Source: Bradyrhizobium sp. CCGB01
GTDB lineage: Bacteria; Pseudomonadota; Alphaproteobacteria; Rhizobiales; Xanthobacteraceae
Direction: 5' to 3'
Assembly (NCBI RefSeq): GCF_024199795.1
Contig: NZ_JANADK010000001.1
Span: 2,976,001-3,040,000, forward strand
DNA length: 64,000 nucleotides
Each line of letters starts with the position of its first letter. The stretch's first letter is position 1. The notes under the pieces are model-generated. The model had not been told where the DNA came from and searched no databases. It worked only from the letters and a program-made list of their open reading frames with translations. Shown here one piece after another: positions 57,240 through 64,000 of the stretch. The position numbers were made by a program, and so were the translations under genes.

Positions 57240-59840
57240 ATGAGCATCTCCCTCCACCCAGACACCCCGCAAGCCAGGACGCTGCCGAGCGCGGCCGCGG
57301 CTGGCGCTGTGCCCGGTGAGGCGGCGGGGCGGGGGATCCGGATCCGGCTTTTCACCAAATATGTCGCGCTGTTCGTGGCCGTCGTCGCCATCGCGCTGCT
57401 GGCCAACGGCCTGTTCGAGGTCTTCTTTTATTATCGCGAGCACAAGGCCGCGCTGATCCGGGTCCAGCACGAGCAGGCCGAGGCGGCGGCGGACAAGATC
57501 GGCCAGTTCGTCAAGGAGATCGAGAGCCAGCTCGGCTGGACCACGCAGCTGCCCTGGTCGGCGGGCTCGATCGAGCAGCGCCGGTTCGACGCGCTGCGGC
57601 TGCTGCGCCAGGTGCCCGCGATTACCGAGCTCGCCCAGGTCGATGCGACCGGCAAGGAGCGCCTGCGGGTCTCACGGCTGGCGATGGACGCGATCGACAG
57701 CGGGATCGACCTGTCGGACGATCCGAAGTTCACCGAGGCGGTCGCGCACAAGGTCTATTATGGGCCGGTCTATTTCCGCAGGGAGTCCGAGCCCTACATG
57801 ACGCTGGCGCAGGCCGGCGCGCGCAAGGATGCCGGTGTCAGCATCGCGGAGGTCAATCTCAAGCTGATCTGGGACGTCGTGTCCCAGATCAAGGTCGGGC
57901 AGCACGGACACGCTTACGTGGTCGGTCCGGAGGGGCGGCTGATCGCGCATCCCGACATCAGCTTGGTCCTGCGCAACACCGACATGTCCGGCCTCGCGCA
58001 GGTGCGTGCCGCGCTCGCTGGTGGCACCATGCCGGACTCCTTGCAGGAGGCGACCAATATCCAGGGCAAGAAGGTTCTGACGGCATCCGCTCCGATCGCG
58101 CCGCTCGGCTGGACCATGTTCGTTGAGCTGCCGGTTGAGGAGGCCTATGCGGCGCTCTATGCGTCGTTGGAGCGGCTTGCAGTCGTGCTGCTTGCCGCTT
58201 CCATCTTCGCGGTACTCGCCGGCATGTTTCTCGCGCGCCGCATGGTCGGCCCCATACAGGCGCTGCGCAGCGGCGCCGAGCGGATCGGCGGCGGCGACCT
58301 CTCCCAGCGCATTTCGATCAAAACCGGCGACGAGCTCGAAGGGCTCGCCGATCAGTTCAACGACATGGGCGCGCGGCTGCAGGAATCCTATGCCGATTTG
58401 GAAAAGAAGGTCGAGCAGCGTACGGCGGAATTGAGCGAGTCTTTGCAACAGCAGACGGCGACCTCGGAGGTCCTGGAGACCATCAGCTCGTCCGCGGGCG
58501 AACTACAGCCGGTCTTCAACAAGATGTTGGAGAATGCAACGCGGGTCTGCGGCGCGAGCTTCGGCGTCATGGATCTCTGGGATGGAGCGCGATACGCTCT
58601 GGTATCGGACTACAATCTGCCCCCGCAATTTGCGGCTACGCGACAGCAACATGGCGGGATGCTTGCTCCGCATCCCGAAAGCGGCCTTGCCGAGGTCGCC
58701 AGAACGCATCAGGTTGCCCACGTTCTCGATGTCCGTGAAGCCGCCGCCTATCGTGCCGGAGCCGAGATGGCGGTCTTGCTTGCCGACGTTGGAGGCGCCC
58801 GCACGACGCTCATGGTCCCGCTATTGCGGGACGACGAGCTGGTCGGCGTGATAACCATCTTCCGTCGGGAGGTTCGCGCATTCACCGACAAGCAAATCGC
58901 GCTTGTAGAGAATTTTGCCAACCAGGCGGTCATTGCCATTGAGAACGCGCGACTGCTCAAGCAGCTTCGCGAACGCACCAGCGAGCTTTCTCAATCCCTC
59001 GACGATTTGCGCGCCGCCCAGGGCCGCCTGATCCAGACCGAGAAGCTCGCTTCGCTCGGCCAGCTCACGGCGGGCATCGCGCACGAGATCAAGAACCCGC
59101 TCAACTTCGTCAACAATTTCTCCTCGGTGTCGACGGAGCTGATCGACGAGCTCAACGAGGCTCTGCAATCGGCATCGCTCGACGGCAAGACGAGGGAGGC
59201 GGTCGACGAGCTGACCGGCATGCTCAAGGGCAATCTGGAGAAAGTCGTGCAGCATGGCAAGCGCGCCGACTCCATCGTCAGGAACATGCTGCTGCATTCG
59301 CGCGAGGGCTCCGGCGAGCACCGCCCCAGCGACATCAACGCGATCGTCGAGGAGAGCCTCAATCTCGCCTATCACGGCGCGCGTGCCGAACGGCCCGCCT
59401 TCAACGTCACGCTCGAGCGCGACTTCGACCCCGCCGCGGGCATGGTCGACATCTATCCGCAAGAGATCACGCGCGTCCTCCTCAACCTGATCTCGAACGG
59501 CTTCTATGCATCGGGCAAGCGCAAGGAGAGCGCTGCGGGCGGGTTCGAGCCGACCTTGCGAGCGGCAACGAAAGATCTCGGCGGCCAGATCGAGATCCGG
59601 ATCCGCGATAATGGCACCGGAATTCCGCCAGACGTGAAGGAGAAGATGTTCAATCCCTTCTTCACCACCAAGCCGGCCGGCGAGGGTACCGGCCTCGGGC
59701 TTTCCATGAGCCATGACATCGTCGTGAAGCAGCATGGCGGCACGATCGACGTGAACAGCACACCCGGTGTATTCACCGAGTTCATCATCACCCTGCCGCG
59801 CGTGATGGCGGCAGGCAGTACTCCCGGAGGCAAGAGTTGA
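57240..59840 (+). CDS. Membrane sensor histidine kinase (dCache-HAMP-GAF-HisKA-HATPase)
   Basis: 866 residues. Helix 1 at about 40-60 ([20 protein letters not shown]), a periplasmic dCache-like sensor to about 300 ([20 protein letters not shown]), helix 2 near 310-330, HAMP ([20 protein letters not shown]), a coiled coil ([20 protein letters not shown]) and a GAF domain (about 425-575). The H-box [18 protein letters not shown] has phospho-acceptor His615. ATPase boxes: [31 protein letters not shown] and [14 protein letters not shown]. Its stop overlaps the TTG start of a receiver protein, so the cognate regulators are the next two genes. Confidence 0.94.
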   Translation: MSISLHPDTPQARTLPSAAAAGAVPGEAAGRGIRIRLFTKYVALFVAVVAIALLANGLFEVFFYYREHKAALIRVQHEQAEAAADKIGQFVKEIESQLGWTTQLPWSAGSIEQRRFDALRLLRQVPAITELAQVDATGKERLRVSRLAMDAIDSGIDLSDDPKFTEAVAHKVYYGPVYFRRESEPYMTLAQAGARKDAGVSIAEVNLKLIWDVVSQIKVGQHGHAYVVGPEGRLIAHPDISLVLRNTDMSGLAQVRAALAGGTMPDSLQEATNIQGKKVLTASAPIAPLGWTMFVELPVEEAYAALYASLERLAVVLLAASIFAVLAGMFLARRMVGPIQALRSGAERIGGGDLSQRISIKTGDELEGLADQFNDMGARLQESYADLEKKVEQRTAELSESLQQQTATSEVLETISSSAGELQPVFNKMLENATRVCGASFGVMDLWDGARYALVSDYNLPPQFAATRQQHGGMLAPHPESGLAEVARTHQVAHVLDVREAAAYRAGAEMAVLLADVGGARTTLMVPLLRDDELVGVITIFRREVRAFTDKQIALVENFANQAVIAIENARLLKQLRERTSELSQSLDDLRAAQGRLIQTEKLASLGQLTAGIAHEIKNPLNFVNNFSSVSTELIDELNEALQSASLDGKTREAVDELTGMLKGNLEKVVQHGKRADSIVRNMLLHSREGSGEHRPSDINAIVEESLNLAYHGARAERPAFNVTLERDFDPAAGMVDIYPQEITRVLLNLISNGFYASGKRKESAAGGFEPTLRAATKDLGGQIEIRIRDNGTGIPPDVKEKMFNPFFTTKPAGEGTGLGLSMSHDIVVKQHGGTIDVNSTPGVFTEFIITLPRVMAAGSTPGGKS

Positions 59841-60226
59841 ACGTTTACATCCTGGTCGTCGATGACGAGCCCGACGTCGAGGCGCTGTTCCGGCAGCAGT
59901 TCCGGCGCGATTTGCGCGCCGGCCGCTTCCAGATGGAATTTGCGGCGTCGGCGCCCGATGCGCTCAAACTTGCCTCCGAGGTGCGCGATCCCTCGTTGAT
60001 CCTGATCCTGTCCGACATCAACATGCCCGGCATGAGCGGGCTCGACATGCTGCCCAAGGTGCGCGCCGAGCATCCGGACGTTCCGGTCATCATGATCACG
60101 GCCTATGGCGATGCCGAGACGCGCCGGAAGGCGATCGAGCGCGGCGCCATCGGGCTCCTCACCAAGCCGATCGATTTTGCGCTGCTGCGGCAGGAGATCG
60201 ACACGAGGCTCGAGCAGGCCGCATGA
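59837..60226 (+). CDS. Single-domain response regulator
   Basis: 129-residue receiver without output domain. Acidic pocket VVDDEPD (Asp9/Asp10), phospho-acceptor Asp60 in [15 protein letters not shown], Thr in [14 protein letters not shown] and Lys in [14 protein letters not shown] start in the overlap TTGA with the kinase gene, and ATGA overlap with the receiver-cyclase gene. May act as a phosphate sink or shuttle between kinase and cyclase. Confidence 0.92.
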   Translation: MNVYILVVDDEPDVEALFRQQFRRDLRAGRFQMEFAASAPDALKLASEVRDPSLILILSDINMPGMSGLDMLPKVRAEHPDVPVIMITAYGDAETRRKAIERGAIGLLTKPIDFALLRQEIDTRLEQAA

Positions 60227-61473
60227 CTTCGACCATCCTCTTCGTCGACGACGAGCCGGACCTCGAGGCGCTGATCCTGCAGAAGTTCCGCAGGCAGATC
60301 CGCGACGGGCTCATCGACATCATGTTCGCGCGCGACGGCCTCGAGGCGCTGCAGTCCCTCGAGCAGAATCCGCATGTCGACATGGTGGTCTCCGACATCA
60401 ACATGCCGCGCATGGATGGGCTGTCGCTGCTCGCGAAGCTCCAGGAGGCCGAGGACAAGAAGTCGACCATCATCGTCTCGGCCTATGGCGACATGAGCAA
60501 CATCCGCACCGCCATGAACCGCGGCGCGTTCGACTTCCTCACCAAGCCGATCGACTTCGCCGATCTGGAGGCCACGATCCAGAAGACCATCCGCCACATC
60601 GAGATGCTGCGCGAAGTGCGGCGGCGTCAGATGGAGGCGGAGCGGGCCCATGCCGCGCTGTCGCGTCATTTCTCGCCCGAGCTCGCCAAGCGTCTGGCGG
60701 CAAGCGGTGAGCGAGAGGGGATCGAGGTGCAGTGGCGCGATGTCGCCACCATCTTTACCGACATCACCGGCTTCACCTCGCTGGTCGAGAGCGCGCCGCC
60801 CGAGACGCTGGGCGAGCTGCTCAACGAATATGTCGGCGGGATGACCGAGGTCGTCTTCGCGCATGAGGGGACGGTCGCCAAGATCATCGGCGATGCGATC
60901 CAGGTGCTGTTCAACGCGCCCGGCGATCAGCCTGATTACGCGACGCGCGCCGTCGCCTGCGCCCATGATCTCGATGCCTGGGCGCAGGACTTTCGCGCGC
61001 GCCAGCTGGCCAAGGGCGTGAATTTCGGCGCCACCCGCATCGGTATTCATGCCGGGCCGGCGCTGGTCGGCAATTTCGGCGGCAACCGCTTCTTCGACTA
61101 CACCGCGTATGGCGACTCCATCAACATCGCGGCGCGGCTTGAAGCCGCCAACAAGCATCTGGGAACGCGCATCTGCGTCAGTGCCAGCGTCGCCAAGGCG
61201 GCTGAACATTTTCAGGGCCGCCCCGTGGGCGATCTCATGCTGCGCGGACGCAGCGAGCCGCTGCGCGCGTTCGAGCCGCTGCCGCAGGCCAGATTCGAAG
61301 CGCCGGAAACGGCGCTGTATTCCGAGGCTTTTGCCAAGATGGAAGCCGGCGACGTCGCGGCCATGCCCGCCTTTGCCGCGCTGGTCGGGATGCACGCCGA
61401 CGATTCGCTCGCCAGCTTTCACCTGAAGCGCCTGCTCAACGGCGCCAAGGGTATCCGCATGCAACTGGAATAG
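60223..61473 (+). CDS. Response regulator with class III adenylate cyclase output
   Basis: 416 residues. Receiver 1-125: LFVDDEPDLE, Asp58 in VVSDINMPRMDGLSLL, SAYGDMSNIRTAMN and FLTKPIDF. After a helical linker (MEAERAHAALSRHFSPELAK), the cyclase domain (about 165-360) has FTDITGFTSLVES and IGDAIQVLFNAPGDQPDYAT with both metal Asp residues, then FDYTAYGDSINIAARLEAAN. Phosphorylation by the upstream kinase would set cAMP output. Second cyclase in this window, unrelated in architecture to the one at 39112. Confidence 0.94.
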   Translation: MTSTILFVDDEPDLEALILQKFRRQIRDGLIDIMFARDGLEALQSLEQNPHVDMVVSDINMPRMDGLSLLAKLQEAEDKKSTIIVSAYGDMSNIRTAMNRGAFDFLTKPIDFADLEATIQKTIRHIEMLREVRRRQMEAERAHAALSRHFSPELAKRLAASGEREGIEVQWRDVATIFTDITGFTSLVESAPPETLGELLNEYVGGMTEVVFAHEGTVAKIIGDAIQVLFNAPGDQPDYATRAVACAHDLDAWAQDFRARQLAKGVNFGATRIGIHAGPALVGNFGGNRFFDYTAYGDSINIAARLEAANKHLGTRICVSASVAKAAEHFQGRPVGDLMLRGRSEPLRAFEPLPQARFEAPETALYSEAFAKMEAGDVAAMPAFAALVGMHADDSLASFHLKRLLNGAKGIRMQLE

Positions 61474-61482
61474 GGGTTCGAC

Positions 61483-62229
61483 ATGGTCAGTGACTTCTCC
61501 GCCGGCAATTATCGTTTCATTCCGTCCGTGTTCCAGTATTCGGCCGGCGCTGCCGCGGACGACGGCTATGAGATCGAGCGCGTTCGGTTCGACCGCCTGG
61601 TGCCGCTCGCCGAAGGGTTTGCGCTGGCCGCGAAATACATCCAGGAAGCAGGCCGGCCGTTGACAGCCTTCTGCGCCTGCGAGCTGCGCTCACCGGCAGC
61701 CTTCAGCGAGGAAGGCTTTCGCGCGTTCAACCTGCATTACGTGAAGACGCTGTCCGAATGGGGCATCTTCGACGGCACCACCAATCCGGTGGCGCGCAGC
61801 AATGTCTGTCCGGAGATCGACCCGCCGTCCGAGCCGTCGTTCTATGCCTTCTCCTTCACGCGTCCGTCGACGTCGAAGGCGCCAAGCTTCGTGATCGCCG
61901 GCGGCGCCGAGGCGCGCGAGGGCAGCGGGACCTATGTCGAGCGCACCGTGCGCTACCGCGACCTCAGTCCGGAGGGCCTTCGCGAGAAGGTGCGCTTCAC
62001 CACCACGTCGCAGATGGAAAGCCGGATGACGGCGTTCGGCTTCGGCTGGAAGGACACGACCGGCGTGCAGGCCTATTCCGTGCACGATTTCCACCACGCG
62101 CTGGTCGACGAGCTTGTTCGCCGTGGCGCGTTGCGGTCCGGCCTGACCTGGCATTTCGCCCGCCCGCCCGTGGTCGATCTCGAATACGAAATGGATTGCC
62201 GTCGCGTGATGCGCGAGACCGTGATCTGA
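61483..62229 (+). CDS. CnbZ-like protein (2-aminomuconate deaminase family)
   Basis: 248 residues. The opening NYRFIPSVFQYSAGAAADDG, then RPLTAFCACELRSPAAFSEE and NPVARSNVCPEIDPPSEPSF match, as far as I recall, the CnbZ group, named for a 2-amino-5-chloromuconate deaminase of chloronitrobenzene degradation. No other aromatic-degradation gene surrounds it; it follows the receiver-cyclase gene by nine bases and may be co-transcribed with the signalling operon. The real function in this organism is probably a different imine or enamine deamination (RidA-like chemistry). Alternative: an uncharacterised enzyme sharing only the fold. Confidence 0.65.
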   Translation: MVSDFSAGNYRFIPSVFQYSAGAAADDGYEIERVRFDRLVPLAEGFALAAKYIQEAGRPLTAFCACELRSPAAFSEEGFRAFNLHYVKTLSEWGIFDGTTNPVARSNVCPEIDPPSEPSFYAFSFTRPSTSKAPSFVIAGGAEAREGSGTYVERTVRYRDLSPEGLREKVRFTTTSQMESRMTAFGFGWKDTTGVQAYSVHDFHHALVDELVRRGALRSGLTWHFARPPVVDLEYEMDCRRVMRETVI

Positions 62230-62230
62230 A

Positions 62231-62371
62231 GTCCTCATCCTGAGGAGCGGCCGTCAGGCCGCGTCTCGAAGGATGGCCGCGGGCGAGATCCGGGCCTTCG
62301 TGGTTCTCCCGGCGATGCGAAGCATCGTCCGGAGACGGGCGTGAGGACGCGCTCCTCACCATGAGGAATGT
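62231..62371. repeat. Dispersed intergenic repeat related to 22264-22387
   Basis: GTCCTCATCCTGAGGAGCGG, GCGTCTCGAAGGATGGCCGC and CCTCACCATGAGGAATG recur in rearranged order relative to the element between dctP and dctQ. The gap lies between convergent genes, and the repeat fills it. Confidence 0.7.
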
Positions 62372-63256
62372 CTAGCGTTGGCGCGGATCGAGCGCGTCGC
62401 GCAGGCCGTCGCCGAGCAGGTTCAGCGACAGCACCACGAGAAAGATCGCAAGCCCCGGCCAGATCGCCATCCACGGCGCCTGGGTCAGGAAGCGTTGCGC
62501 CGCGTTGAGCATGCTGCCCCAGGACGGCGCGGGTGGTTGCTGACCGAGGCCGAGAAAGGACAGCGCCGCTTCGGCAATGATGGCGGCGGCGATCGACAGC
62601 GTGGCCTGCACCAGCAACGCCGGCAAAATGTTCGGCAGGATGTGCGAGAACGCGATCCGCCACGGCGGATTGCCGAGCGCGCGCGCGGCCTCGACATAGT
62701 CTTCGGCCTTGACGCTCAACACCTGCCCGCGCGTCAGTCGAATGAAGATCGGCGTTGCCGAGATGCCGATCGCGATCATGGCGTTGCCGAGGCTGGGCCC
62801 GAGGAACGCCGCCAGCGCGATCGCCAGGATCAGGAACGGGCAGGCCAACATCGCATCGGTGATCCGGCTGATCAGGGTATCGGTGAAACCGCCGCGATAG
62901 CCGGCGAGCAGGCCGAGCGGCACGCCGATGCCGAGCGCGATCGCAACCGAGATGAGGCCTGCGAGCAGCGACGCACGCGCGCCGTAGACGACGCGGCTGA
63001 GGATGTCGCGACCGAGCTCGTCGGTGCCGAGCCAGTGCGCGGCCGTGGGCGGCTTGCGCACCAGGCTCCAGCTCGTCGCAATGGGGTCGTAGGGCACGAT
63101 CAGCGGGGCGAGGACTGCAAGCGCGATGAACATCATGATCACGACCAGGCCGAACACCGCCGCCTTGCGCTTGAACAGCCGCCGGCGCGCGCGCCGTGCC
63201 GGACTATCCAATTCGTAGGCTTGCGTAACGGGACCAGGCAGCGCGGCGTCGGTCAT
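62372..63256 (-). CDS. Dipeptide/oligopeptide-type ABC transporter permease (DppC-like)
   Basis: 294 residues from the ATG at 63256. After a cytosolic tail (ARRARRRLFKRKAAVFGL) come helix 1 and the N-terminal OppC domain, then HWLGTDELGRDILSRVVYG, the DppC signature. The EAA loop is DYVEAARALGNPPWRIAFSH, and ALSFLGLGQQPPAPSWGSML is conserved at the C-terminus. It heterodimerises with the DppB-like permease encoded four bases upstream. The binding protein and ATPases are outside the window. Substrates of such systems include peptides, glutathione and nickel. Confidence 0.93.
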   Translation of the reverse strand: MTDAALPGPVTQAYELDSPARRARRRLFKRKAAVFGLVVIMMFIALAVLAPLIVPYDPIATSWSLVRKPPTAAHWLGTDELGRDILSRVVYGARASLLAGLISVAIALGIGVPLGLLAGYRGGFTDTLISRITDAMLACPFLILAIALAAFLGPSLGNAMIAIGISATPIFIRLTRGQVLSVKAEDYVEAARALGNPPWRIAFSHILPNILPALLVQATLSIAAAIIAEAALSFLGLGQQPPAPSWGSMLNAAQRFLTQAPWMAIWPGLAIFLVVLSLNLLGDGLRDALDPRQR

Positions 63257-63260
63257 GGAT

Positions 63261-64000
63261 CTAGCCCCGCAGCCGCGGATTGACGAGGATATAGGCAATG
63301 TCGGCAACGAGGTTGAGCGTGATGTAGACCGTGGCCGTCACCAGCACCACGCCCTGCACCACGGCGTAGTCGCGGTTGAACACGGCGTCCACGATCAGCT
63401 TGCCGAATCCGGGAATGGAGAAGATCTGTTCGGTGAGCACCGCGCCCGACAACAGCGTGCCGAGCTCGAGTGCGCCGAGCGTGATGATGGGCGTCAGCGC
63501 GTTGCGCATGGCGTGCTTGAGGATCACCGAGCGCTCGGAGAGTCCCTTGGCGCGCGCGGTGCGGACATAGTCGCTCTCCAGCACCTGGAGCATGGCACTG
63601 CGGGTATGCCGCATCAGGATCGCGGAAATCGCGTTGCCGAGCACGAAGGCGGGCATGATGGTGGCAGCCAGGCTCGCCCGCCAGTTCTCGGTGAGCGGCA
63701 CATAGCCGGAGGCGGGGAGCCAGCCGAGCTCGATGGAGAACAGGAAGATCAGCATGATCCCGAGCCAGAAATTCGGCGTCGAGATACCCCATAGCGCGAA
63801 GAAATTGGCGCCGTAATCCCAGGCCGAGCCTTTCTTCACGGCCGCGACGATGCCGGCGGGGATGCCGATCAGGAACGCGATGATGATCGCCATGGAGCCG
63901 AGCTGCAGCGTCACCGGCAGCTTCTGTGCAATCAGCTCGCGCACCGGCATCTTGTTGCGCAGCGATTCGCCGAAATCGCCCGACAGCACACCCTTGATCC
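63261..64000 (-). CDS. Dipeptide/oligopeptide-type ABC transporter permease (DppB-like), 5' end outside window
   Basis: The frame is open to the right edge (beginning IKGVLSGDFGESLRNKMPVR), so the first part of the gene, with helix 1, is missing. Visible: LPVTLQLGSMAIIIAFLIGI, the FALWGISTPNFWLGIMLIFL region, GWLPASGYVP, and the EAA loop DYVRTARAKGLSERSVILKH, all standard in DppB. Ends four bases before the dppC-like gene. The upstream genes of the operon probably include the periplasmic peptide-binding protein. Confidence 0.92.
   Translation of the reverse strand, partial: IKGVLSGDFGESLRNKMPVRELIAQKLPVTLQLGSMAIIIAFLIGIPAGIVAAVKKGSAWDYGANFFALWGISTPNFWLGIMLIFLFSIELGWLPASGYVPLTENWRASLAATIMPAFVLGNAISAILMRHTRSAMLQVLESDYVRTARAKGLSERSVILKHAMRNALTPIITLGALELGTLLSGAVLTEQIFSIPGFGKLIVDAVFNRDYAVVQGVVLVTATVYITLNLVADIAYILVNPRLRG

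Overview
The window looks like chromosomal DNA of a Bradyrhizobium-type alphaproteobacterium. It is GC-rich, dense in ABC and TRAP transporters and sugar-acid enzymes, and its gaps carry several dispersed palindromic repeat families of the kind I associate with that genus. This assignment is inference from sequence style and protein resemblance; no search was run. No rRNA, tRNA, CRISPR array or transposase was seen.

Layout. 1-7 kb: the 3' part of an assimilatory nitrate reductase, then an SMP-30-like lactonase, an aldo/keto reductase, an EamA permease and a zinc alcohol dehydrogenase. 7-12.7 kb: polyphosphate kinase 2, an Lrp regulator divergent from an E1/transketolase-like ThDP enzyme, and an aldehyde dehydrogenase with a clear terminator. 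12.8-18.5 kb: a divergent lactonase/uronate-dehydrogenase-like pair, a K+ channel with a zinc ribbon, a transglutaminase remnant, a perfect FNR/FixK-type box before a small stress membrane protein, two exported proteins of unknown role and an orphan TAXI binding protein. 18.6-24.4 kb: a sugar-acid locus (GntR regulator, IlvD/Edd dehydratase, complete DctPQM TRAP transporter). 24.4-30.1 kb: a phosphatase and enoyl-CoA hydratase pair, a ferredoxin-reductase-like flavoprotein behind a 13-codon leader frame, two PfkB kinases and a VOC protein. 30.3-38.7 kb: a TetR regulator and a seven-gene operon (ABC importer, enolase-superfamily protein, Gfo/Idh/MocA dehydrogenase, DUF993 aldolase-like protein, sugar isomerase).

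38.6-48.1 kb is the most unusual region. About 7 kb holding a class III cyclase with TPRs, a PAP2/vanadium-haloperoxidase-type protein with a 75-residue Gly-Ala tract, and a large HExxH protein lies between partial duplicate copies of its neighbours: the sugar isomerase 3' end, an LTXXQ-type exported protein, and the ornithine aminotransferase 3' end. The simplest reading is a tandem duplication in which one copy of the LTXXQ gene was replaced by foreign cargo.

47.9-64 kb: ornithine aminotransferase, a cytochrome P450 divergent from a two-subunit ThDP decarboxylase, a TetR-MFP-RND efflux operon with a palindromic operator and terminator, a signalling operon (dCache/HAMP/GAF histidine kinase, single-domain receiver, receiver-cyclase), a CnbZ-like protein, and the inner-membrane half of a dipeptide-type ABC transporter running off the right edge.
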